Assembly: GCA_964557125.1 (NCBI GenBank)
Contig: CAZKYX010000053.1
Span: 1 to 5,556 of the forward strand
DNA: 5,556 nucleotides
From: CAZKYX01 sp964557125
GTDB taxonomy: Bacteria; Patescibacteriota; Microgenomatia; Levybacterales; GWA1-39-11
Direction: 5' to 3'
The notes under the pieces are model-generated. The model worked only from the letters and a program-made list of their open reading frames with translations, had not been told where the DNA came from and searched no databases. The position numbers were made by a program, and so were the translations under genes. This document shows, in pieces, positions 1-4,386 of the stretch. Each line of letters starts with the position of its first letter. Within the stretch, counting starts at the first letter, position 1.

Positions 1-240
1 GGTTTGGAATTTCTACTTTTTCAGCTATTTATAGCTCTTTTTATGGCATATATAGGGTATGTGTGTATTGATAGAAAACGCTATGCTGCTCATAGGAAAA
101 TGATGTCAGAAATAAGCGGTAATCAGATCAAATTGACCGATACAAGTTATAGTGCTGCTAAATTATTAGGATTTGTATTATTCATTGTTGCTGGTTGCCT
201 TTTGGTTTCTGGATGTATAGCTTTTCTGTCTCTTATTTAA
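1..240 (+). CDS. Unrecognised small membrane protein, C-terminal part or whole
   Basis: The frame is open to the left edge and ends at TAA 238-240. A TTG at position 4 could be the start, giving 78 residues, but no ribosome binding site is visible, so the gene may begin outside the window. Counted from the TTG, a hydrophobic segment runs over residues 3-22 and a second over residues 54-77. Between them is a charged, basic stretch (DRKRYAAHRK) and a short polar region. This is the look of a two-helix membrane protein with a short hydrophilic loop, or the end of a longer membrane protein. I do not recognise a family. It is separated from the ribosomal operon by a promoter and a terminator, so a functional link is unlikely. 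Confidence 0.5.
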   Translation, partial: GLEFLLFQLFIALFMAYIGYVCIDRKRYAAHRKMMSEISGNQIKLTDTSYSAAKLLGFVLFIVAGCLLVSGCIAFLSLI

Positions 241-253
241 ACCTCACATTCTC

Positions 254-282
254 TTGCATTTGAATTCAAAAACGGTTATAAT
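254..282 (+). promoter_or_regulatory. Sigma70-type promoter of the ribosomal protein operon
   Basis: A perfect -10 box TATAAT lies at 277-282. A partial -35 box TTGCAT (first three bases of the consensus) lies at 254-259, with an ideal 17-nt spacer. Transcription would start near 288-290, giving a leader of about 135 nt before rplC. No other promoter-like pair was found between the membrane protein gene and rplC, so this is the likely source of transcripts for the operon. Confidence 0.72.
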
Positions 283-321
283 AAAGTTCGGTAAAAATGA
301 TTAATCTAAGGAGGGTTAGTT

Positions 322-339
322 TTGCTACATAAGCGATAG
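322..339 (+). CDS. Possible five-codon leader peptide (MLHKR)
   Basis: TTG at 322 stands 6 nt after the end of the AAGGAGGG sequence (308-315), the best Shine-Dalgarno in the window, and the frame stops at TAG 337-339. A ribosome here would cover the first copies of TTGCTA and AAGCGA, the two words that can compete with the downstream hairpins, which is the geometry expected of translation-sensed attenuation. Another short frame, ATG 297 to TAA 330-332 (11 codons), overlaps it and begins almost at the transcript 5' end. Frames this short arise easily by chance; the Shine-Dalgarno is the only real support. Confidence 0.3.
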   Translation: MLHKR

Positions 340-364
340 ATTTTAGCAATTCTTTGCTAATTTC

Positions 365-390
365 AAAGCGACTTTGTAGTCGCTTTTTTT
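365..390 (+). terminator. Intrinsic terminator acting as attenuator before rplC
   Basis: A perfect 9-bp stem AAAGCGACT (365-373) and AGTCGCTTT (378-386) closes a TTGT loop and runs into seven Ts (384-390). It lies about 75 nt after the predicted transcription start and 32 nt before the rplC start codon. The 32 nt after it have no room for a promoter, so rplC transcripts must read through it. It could also end transcripts from the upstream gene. Confidence 0.88.
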
Positions 391-422
391 GTACCTTCTT
401 ACATTAACGCCTTTACCTCAAT

Positions 423-1427
423 ATGATTACAACAGCCGTCGGTAAAAAAATTGAACAGACACAAGGCTTTCTGGAGAATGGAACAAGGATCCCATTGTCC
501 AGAATTTTTGTTGGGGAGAACGTTGTAAGTCAGTTAAGAACCGTTGAGAAGGAAGGTTATAATTCAGTACAAATTGGATTTGGAGAAAAGAAACGACCTT
601 CAAAACCACTAGCAGGACATGCAAAGAAAGCGGGGCTCAAAGTAACGCCTCGTTTTTTTAAAGAAGTAAGAAGCGACAAAGTGGAAGACATGGAATTGGG
701 AAGTTCTATCAAGGTTGAGGAAGTATTTGAAAAAGGCGATATCGTTGACGTAATCGGAACATCTAAAGGAAAAGGATTTGCTGGAGTTGTAAAGAGATAC
801 CACTTTAAAGGTGGACCAAAGACTCATGGACAATCAGACAGACACAGAGCTCCTGGATCTATCGGACAGTCAACGACTCCCGGAAGAGTATACAAGGGAA
901 AGAGAATGGCTGGACGTATGGGAAATGAAACCGTAACTATAAAGAATTTATTGGTAATGGACATTGTTGACGGAGAGTTACTTGTCAAAGGGCTCGTACC
1001 AGGACCAAAGGGAACAGTTGTTACTATTACAAAAAGAGGGGTGCAAAAAAAGTTTGTTCCTCTTTTTTCAGATAAAGTCGAGGAGCCAGTTATTGACGAA
1101 GCAGTTGTTGAGGAAGTTGGAGCAAGTGTTGAAGAGCAAGAAGTAGCTCGTGAAGTTGTAGAGGCTGCAAAAGATGCAGAGGAATTAGCAGAAAAAGAAG
1201 CAGCTCAAATAACACTCCCTGAGGACGAAGTTGCAAGCGATGCAGAAGTAGCAGTAGCGCCTCCCGCCGAGCAAAGCTCTCTGGGCGAGCCTGTTGAAGA
1301 AGCAGTAGTGGTAGCTCCTGATGAGACTCAAGCTGTTGAAGAGGTTGTTGCAGACGAAGTACAAGCTGTAGCAAACGAGGAGACACCTGTTATAGAAGAA
1401 GAAAAAAAAGAGGAGGAAAAGGTTTAA
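423..1427 (+). CDS. rplC: 50S ribosomal protein L3 with long acidic C-terminal tail
   Basis: L3 is an early-assembly large-subunit protein that binds 23S rRNA and reaches toward the peptidyl transferase centre. The family signature is clear: GKKIEQTQGF near the N-terminus (family GKKIGMTQ), VQIGFGEKK, KPLAGHAKKAG, then the loop GGPKTHGQSDRHRAPGSIGQ and RMAGRMGNE at about residues 129-170. Q149 matches the glutamine methylated in E. coli L3 (Q150). The L3 core ends near residue 216, about the full length of a normal L3 (roughly 209). Residues 217-334 form an extra tail of about 118 residues, rich in Glu, Val and Ala, low complexity, ending in EEEKKEEEKV. ATG 423 gives the expected N-terminus, but the bases before it (TTACCTCAAT) contain no Shine-Dalgarno. 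It is the first gene of the operon; rpsJ is not beside it. Confidence 0.97.
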   Translation: MITTAVGKKIEQTQGFLENGTRIPLSRIFVGENVVSQLRTVEKEGYNSVQIGFGEKKRPSKPLAGHAKKAGLKVTPRFFKEVRSDKVEDMELGSSIKVEEVFEKGDIVDVIGTSKGKGFAGVVKRYHFKGGPKTHGQSDRHRAPGSIGQSTTPGRVYKGKRMAGRMGNETVTIKNLLVMDIVDGELLVKGLVPGPKGTVVTITKRGVQKKFVPLFSDKVEEPVIDEAVVEEVGASVEEQEVAREVVEAAKDAEELAEKEAAQITLPEDEVASDAEVAVAPPAEQSSLGEPVEEAVVVAPDETQAVEEVVADEVQAVANEETPVIEEEKKEEEKV

Positions 1428-1481
1428 AGTTTGAATTGTAGAAATAACTACAACCTAAAACCTACAACCTACAACCTAAAT
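1428..1481 (+). repeat. Heptad-array spacer repeat, copy A (rplC-rplD)
   Basis: This fills the whole gap between rplC and rplD. After AGTTTGA and one TAG-ending word (ATTGTAG, 1435-1441) comes a tandem array of 7-nt words: CTACAAC 1448-1454, CTAAAAC 1455-1461, CTACAAC 1462-1468, CTACAAC 1469-1475, then a partial CTAA to 1479. The ATG of rplD follows at 1482. TTGTAG (1436-1441) and CTACAA (1448-1453) can form a 6-bp hairpin with a 6-nt loop. The 34 nt at 1446-1479 recur without mismatch at 2718-2751. The array contains no G, and its ACCT words resemble the anti-Shine-Dalgarno rather than a ribosome binding site. Confidence 0.85.
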
Positions 1482-2276
1482 ATGGCAACTACAAAAACAA
1501 TCAAAACAACACGTTCGACAAACTCAGCGCAGGCAAAGGCATCGGTCAAAAAACCAGTAGCTAAGAAAGTAACAGAAAAAGCTGTGGCCAAACCAATTGT
1601 AAAAAAAGAGGTTGTAGTTAAGGCTGATTCTAAGGTGTCACTAACGACAAAAGTATTTGACTTAAAAGGAGCACAAGCAGGAACAGTAACCCTACCAGCA
1701 GAAGTGTTTGGTGTGAAGCCTAACAAGACTCTTATTGCACAGGCTGTACGAGTGTATTTAGCAAATCAAAGACAGGGAAATGCTTCTACAAAAACAAGAA
1801 GTGAAGTTACCGGATCAAGAAAAAAGGTTTGGAGACAAAAAGGAACCGGTAGAGCTCGTCATGGAAGTATTACAGGACCTATTTTTGTCGGTGGAGGTAT
1901 CACATTTGGTCCACGACCACATGATTTCTCACTTGAAATGCCAAAGAGAATGAAAAAAGCAGCACTTCACAGTGCACTTTCAGAAAAACTAAGTGAGGGT
2001 AAAGTTACCATACTTGACGGTGAATTTACCGGAAAAACAAAGCAAATCGCACAAGCGCTTAAGTCTCTTGGATTTGCTGATAAAAAAGGAAAAGCAAACA
2101 AAGTACTTTTCATTATGGGAGAAGAAGCAAATGTACGAAAGGGAGCTTTCAATATTGGGGGCCTGACAGTTCAAACAACTTCTAATTTGGGAATTTATCC
2201 GGTTGTAATTTGTAAAAACATTGTTATAACAAAAAGTTCAATTGAAAACTTTGTAAGTAAAAAGAAAACAAATTAA
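1482..2276 (+). CDS. rplD: 50S ribosomal protein L4 with basic N-terminal extension
   Basis: L4 binds 23S rRNA early in assembly, and its extended loop lines the exit tunnel. The diagnostic stretch is at residues 111-150: GSRKKVWRQKGTGRARHGS, then GGGITFGPRPHDF. The usual L4 fold begins near residue 51 (KVSLTTKVFDLKG). Residues 1-50 are an added Lys/Ala/Val/Thr-rich basic segment, making 264 residues against about 201-207 in typical L4. I chose ATG 1482 because it follows the heptad array directly; the in-frame ATG at 1431 would translate the array itself into a non-L4 sequence. There is no Shine-Dalgarno. The basic head is encoded immediately after the acidic L3 tail. In E. coli L4 is the operon's autoregulator, so it is the first candidate ligand for the leader. 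It ends 2 nt before rplW. Confidence 0.95.
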   Translation: MATTKTIKTTRSTNSAQAKASVKKPVAKKVTEKAVAKPIVKKEVVVKADSKVSLTTKVFDLKGAQAGTVTLPAEVFGVKPNKTLIAQAVRVYLANQRQGNASTKTRSEVTGSRKKVWRQKGTGRARHGSITGPIFVGGGITFGPRPHDFSLEMPKRMKKAALHSALSEKLSEGKVTILDGEFTGKTKQIAQALKSLGFADKKGKANKVLFIMGEEANVRKGAFNIGGLTVQTTSNLGIYPVVICKNIVITKSSIENFVSKKKTN

Positions 2277-2278
2277 TT

Positions 2279-2701
2279 ATGAAACAAATGCATGATGTCG
2301 TTATCAAACCAATCGTCACAGAGCAATCTCTTAGAGATGCTTCTGTTGGGCAATATACTTTTTCTGTAACAAAAAGTTCAACAAAAACAGATATTAGAAA
2401 GGCTGTTGAAAGCATGTTTGACGTAACAGTTATTAAGGTAGCTACAAATATTACAAAAGGCAGCAAAACAAGAAACACAAAAACAGGAAGACAGACATTA
2501 GAATTTGCAAACAAAAAGGCTCGAGTTTCGCTTAAAGCAGGACAAAAAATAGATATTTTTGATGAACATTTGGAAAGTGATGGGGATAAATCAAAAAAGA
2601 AAGTTAAAAAGGAAACAGCATTAAAAGTGACATCAAAATCAATAAAAAAAGTAGAAGTTAAGAAAGAAGAGAAATCTGGAAAGGAGAAGGGCAAGGAATA
2701 A
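2279..2701 (+). CDS. rplW: 50S ribosomal protein L23 with charged C-terminal tail
   Basis: L23 sits at the mouth of the exit tunnel and is the docking site for trigger factor and SRP. Residues 5-16 (HDVVIKPIVTEQ) match the family start, and E15 corresponds to the E. coli L23 glutamate E18 that contacts trigger factor. The region TKTDIRKAVESMFDVTVIKVATNITKG (residues 36-61 or so) is typical, as is KKARVSLKAGQKIDIF (79-94). Normal L23 is about 95-100 residues; residues 98-140 are an added Lys/Glu/Ser tail ending in KSGKEKGKE. The start at 2279 fits family length best; ATG 2288 is an alternative four-residue-shorter frame start. The gene begins 2 nt after the rplD stop, with no Shine-Dalgarno, so it may depend on coupled translation. 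The tail would be placed near the emerging peptide, but any role is unknown. Confidence 0.94.
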   Translation: MKQMHDVVIKPIVTEQSLRDASVGQYTFSVTKSSTKTDIRKAVESMFDVTVIKVATNITKGSKTRNTKTGRQTLEFANKKARVSLKAGQKIDIFDEHLESDGDKSKKKVKKETALKVTSKSIKKVEVKKEEKSGKEKGKE

Positions 2702-2753
2702 GTTTGAGTTTTTTAGAAACTACAACCTAAAACCTACAACCTACAACCTAATT
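2702..2753 (+). repeat. Heptad-array spacer repeat, copy B (rplW-rplB)
   Basis: This is a second copy of the rplC-rplD spacer. The opening AGTTTGA (2701-2707, its first base belonging to the rplW stop) is shared, followed by a TAG-ending word TTTTTAG (2710-2716). The array is CTACAAC 2720-2726, CTAAAAC 2727-2733, CTACAAC 2734-2740, CTACAAC 2741-2747, and CTAA to 2751. Positions 2718-2751 are identical to 1446-1479. The ATG of rplB comes two bases later at 2754. The part between AGTTTGA and the array has diverged between the copies, so the array is the better conserved piece. The two copies are direct repeats flanking rplD and rplW. Confidence 0.85.
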
Positions 2754-3497
2754 ATGCCAAGTACATTAAAGAAAATTTTAAAAAAACATTCAGGAAGAGA
2801 TACTTCTGGACAAGTTTCTGTCAGACATCAAGGCGGAAGACAAAAACAATTTTATAGAATTGTCGACTTTAAGAGGAATAAGTTTGCAATTGAAGGACAG
2901 ATTGTTGGCATTGAATACGATCCAAACAGAACAGCAGAATTAGCCCTTGTTCAATACAAAGATGGAGAAAAAAGATACATATTGCGACCACTAAATCTAA
3001 ATTTGGGGGACAAAATAATTGCAGATGTGATAACAGATATTCGAATTGGAAATGCGATGCAGTTAAAGAACATTCCAATCGGAACACCAATTCATAACAT
3101 TGAATTGACTAAAGGAAGAGGTGGTCAGATTGTAAGAAGTGCTGGAAATCAGGCTCTTATCCAGTCAAAAGAAGAAAAATATGTGCAAGTCAAGCTTCCA
3201 TCAGGTGAAATTAGAAAGATATTAGCTACAAATTATGCTACAATTGGCCAGCTCGGTTCTCTCGAGTGGAAAGATAGAGATTTTGGAAAAGCAGGAGCAA
3301 AAAGACATCTAGGAATAAGACCTACTGTAAGAGGAGTTGCAATGTCTCCAAATTCTCATCCTCATGGAGGAGGAGAAGGAAGAAGCGGAATTGGTCTAAA
3401 ACATCCAAAGACTTTTGCAGGTAAAAAAGCTGTTGGTAAAACACGGGACAAAAAAAAGTATAGCAATAAATATATTGTAAAAAGGAGAAAGGTGTAA
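2754..3497 (+). CDS. rplB: 50S ribosomal protein L2, short at the N-terminus
   Basis: L2 is a core 23S rRNA-binding protein at the subunit interface, needed for subunit joining and peptidyl transfer. Family blocks are intact: VRHQGGRQKQFYRIVDFKRNK (about 23-43), GIEYDPNRTAELALVQYKDGEKRYI, GKAGAKRHLGIRPTVRG, and AMSPNSHPHGGGEGR (196-210). H202 corresponds to E. coli H229, and the distance from it to the C-terminus is normal (45 versus 44 residues). The N-terminus is thus about 27 residues shorter than in E. coli: the KPTSPGRR segment that usually opens L2 is absent. The missing part is not in another frame upstream, because the heptad array occupies that place. The residue before HPH is Ser rather than the Asp of E. 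coli. There is no Shine-Dalgarno. Confidence 0.96.
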   Translation: MPSTLKKILKKHSGRDTSGQVSVRHQGGRQKQFYRIVDFKRNKFAIEGQIVGIEYDPNRTAELALVQYKDGEKRYILRPLNLNLGDKIIADVITDIRIGNAMQLKNIPIGTPIHNIELTKGRGGQIVRSAGNQALIQSKEEKYVQVKLPSGEIRKILATNYATIGQLGSLEWKDRDFGKAGAKRHLGIRPTVRGVAMSPNSHPHGGGEGRSGIGLKHPKTFAGKKAVGKTRDKKKYSNKYIVKRRKV

Positions 3498-3511
3498 GAC
3501 CTTAAAAAAGT

Positions 3512-3796
3512 ATGAGTAGAAGTTTGAAAAAAGGACCATATATAGACGAAAAATTAATGAAGAAAGTTCTCTTGCAAAAAGAGGGTGGAAATCGTGATGT
3601 AATCAAGACTTGGGCACGTGCTTGCCAAATTCCACCGGAATTTGTCGGACACACGCTAGGAGTTCACAATGGTAAGCATTTTATCAATGTGAAAGTTGTT
3701 GAGAGTATGGTAGGACACCGACTTGGAGAATTTTCACCGACAAGACACTTTAAAGGACATGGAAGAATTGTTGCAAGAGACATAAGCAAAACATAA
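3512..3796 (+). CDS. rpsS: 30S ribosomal protein S19
   Basis: S19 binds 16S rRNA in the head of the small subunit together with S13 and takes part in an intersubunit bridge. At 94 residues it is of normal length and carries the hallmarks MSRSLKKGPYIDEKL at the start, TWARACQIPPEFVGHTLGVHNGKHF in the middle, and the near-invariant GHRLGEFSPTRHFKGH (about 68-83). It starts 14 nt after the rplB stop. The intervening bases can form a 5-bp hairpin AAGGT/ACCTT (3489-3493 with 3499-3503) with the rplB stop codon reaching into the loop. GA-rich bases at the rplB end (AAAGGAGAAAGG) are the nearest thing to a ribosome binding site, but they are 20 nt or more away. Confidence 0.97.
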   Translation: MSRSLKKGPYIDEKLMKKVLLQKEGGNRDVIKTWARACQIPPEFVGHTLGVHNGKHFINVKVVESMVGHRLGEFSPTRHFKGHGRIVARDISKT

Positions 3797-3890
3797 TGAG
3801 GGTTTAGTTGATAGCGTATAGGGTATAGTTTTACAAAAAAATTAACTAACTAAACGCTAAACCCTAATAACTATACGCTAATAAAAATAT
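3797..3890 (+). repeat. Heptad-array spacer repeat, copy C (after rpsS), both arms present
   Basis: This is the fullest version of the spacer pattern. The left arm has four contiguous 7-nt words ending in TAG: GGTTTAG 3801-3807, TTGATAG 3808-3814, CGTATAG 3815-3821, GGTATAG 3822-3828. After an AT-rich centre the right arm has five contiguous words starting with CTA: CTAAACG 3850-3856, CTAAACC 3857-3863, CTAATAA 3864-3870, CTATACG 3871-3877, CTAATAA 3878-3884. Exact complements exist: TAGCGTATAG (3812-3821) with 3871-3880, GGGTTTAG (3800-3807) with 3857-3864, and GTATAGTT (3823-3830) with 3869-3876. These pairings are mutually exclusive or crossing, so no single simple hairpin explains the whole. 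The array ends 6 nt before an ATG at 3891, the duplicated rplV start. Confidence 0.82.
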
Positions 3891-3959
3891 ATGGAATACA
3901 GAGCAGTAGCAAAAAATAGACACTTTCTACAGGTAGAAAGCTCGAATTTTTTGAAATAA
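3891..3959 (+). pseudogene. Duplicated 5' end of rplV forming a 22-codon upstream frame
   Basis: ATG 3891 opens a frame whose first nine residues are MEYRAVAKN, identical to the start of the real L22 beginning 82 nt downstream. The 27 nt differ from the true copy at only two bases, both silent (TAC/TAT for Tyr, GCA/GCG for Ala). After residue 9 similarity stops; the frame continues with 13 unrelated codons to TAA 3957-3959. Since 82 is not a multiple of three, the frame is offset from rplV and cannot read into it. The heptad array ends just before this ATG, as it does before the rplD and rplB start codons, which suggests this was the original start. It may be a decayed duplication, a regulatory upstream frame, or a strain-mixing artefact of assembly. 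AAAGGA at its stop could re-initiate ribosomes on rplV. Confidence 0.6.
3910..3953 (+). other. Two-tier stem-loop between the two rplV starts
   Basis: An outer 8-bp stem CAAAAAAT (3910-3917) with ATTTTTTG (3946-3953) encloses an inner stem CTTTCTA (3923-3929) with TAGAAAG (3934-3940) capped by a CAGG loop; the two are separated by a 5x5 internal loop. The left outer strand is the last part of the duplicated rplV codons. The T6 run is part of the outer stem and is 6 nt away from the inner hairpin, so this is not a standard terminator. Confidence 0.5.
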
Positions 3960-3972
3960 AGGAAAAAAACTT

Positions 3973-4386
3973 ATGGAATATAGAGCGGTAGCAAAAAATG
4001 TAAAAATTTCTCCCCGAAAGGTGAGATTGGTTGCTGATAGCGTAAGAAAGCTAAGCGTTCCAGCAGCTTTAACTCAGTTGGTTGTGTTACGCCAGAGAGC
4101 AGCACTCCCTATTAAGAAGACATTAGAGAGTGCTATCGCAAATGCGACCAATAATGAAAGTGCTAACAAAGGCAATCTAAAAATAAAAGAAATAAATATA
4201 ACGGAGGGAATCGCTTATAAGAGATATCATTTTGCAGGAAGAGGAAGAATGAGGCCATACGTAAAAAAAACAAGTCATATTAGAATTACGTTAGAAGACA
4301 CCGTAGTTGCAGCAAAACCCGTTGTAACTCCGGAAGTTATAAAAAATGAAAACGAGAAAAAAAACGAAGGAGGAAAAAATAGCTAA
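3973..4386 (+). CDS. rplV: 50S ribosomal protein L22
   Basis: L22 is a large-subunit protein whose long beta-hairpin lines the exit tunnel next to L4. The start MEYRAVAKNVKISPRKVRLVAD is typical of the family. The hairpin and the closing strand lie at residues 76-109, with KRYHFAGRGRMRPYVKKTSHI matching the family pattern of a basic glycine-rich tip followed by KRTSHI. Normal L22 is about 110 residues; residues 111-137 are an added tail with Val/Ala/Pro followed by Lys/Glu/Asn-rich sequence. ATG 3973 has a weak Shine-Dalgarno-like AAAGGA (3958-3963) 9 nt upstream, overlapping the stop of the upstream duplicate frame. It is the only complete gene here with such a motif at useful spacing, consistent with a start site that arose or was repaired separately from its neighbours. 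Confidence 0.96.
   Translation: MEYRAVAKNVKISPRKVRLVADSVRKLSVPAALTQLVVLRQRAALPIKKTLESAIANATNNESANKGNLKIKEINITEGIAYKRYHFAGRGRMRPYVKKTSHIRITLEDTVVAAKPVVTPEVIKNENEKKNEGGKNS

Larger units (their letters stand above)
289..422 (+). promoter_or_regulatory. Operon leader RNA with attenuator layout
   Basis: This is the transcribed leader between the promoter and rplC. It holds, in order, a strong Shine-Dalgarno (AAGGAGGG, 308-315), a five-codon reading frame (322-339), a 7-bp hairpin TTAGCAA/TTGCTAA (343-349 with 354-360), and a 9-bp terminator hairpin (365-386). The words TTGCTA and AAGCGA each occur twice: at 322-327 and 331-336 inside the short frame, and at 354-359 and 366-371 in the hairpins. 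The first copies could therefore pair with 344-349 or 380-385 and compete with the hairpins. In addition 307-314 (TAAGGAGG) can pair with 394-401 (CCTTCTTA) over eight positions, one of them G-U, closing the whole leader as a domain and hiding the Shine-Dalgarno. In E. coli, L4 represses its operon at such a leader; whether L4 does so here is inference. Confidence 0.55.

Noticed and set aside
1090..1386. A 98-codon Leu/Gln-rich frame on the minus strand
   Set aside because: It is the complement of the Glu/Ala-rich L3 tail, which gives Leu and Gln codons automatically.
1431..1481. An upstream ATG extending L4 by 17 residues
   Set aside because: The extra residues would be encoded by the heptad array (Tyr/Asn/Leu/Lys/Pro repeats) with no L4 similarity; ATG 1482 fits the array-to-start pattern seen at rplB.
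2224..2694. A 156-codon frame on the minus strand
   Set aside because: It lies opposite rplW, whose L23 identity is clear, and reads as Phe/Ser-rich sequence with no recognisable domain; it is a shadow of AT-rich coding DNA.
3808..3850. An internal promoter in the rpsS-rplV spacer (TTGATA with TATAG-like boxes)
   Set aside because: TTGATA and the nearest -10-like words are about 10 nt apart, too close, and these words are part of the heptad array.
3923..3952. Intrinsic terminator before rplV
   Set aside because: The hairpin and T6 run are separated by 6 nt and the Ts pair with upstream As in the outer stem; termination here would also silence the rest of an essential operon.
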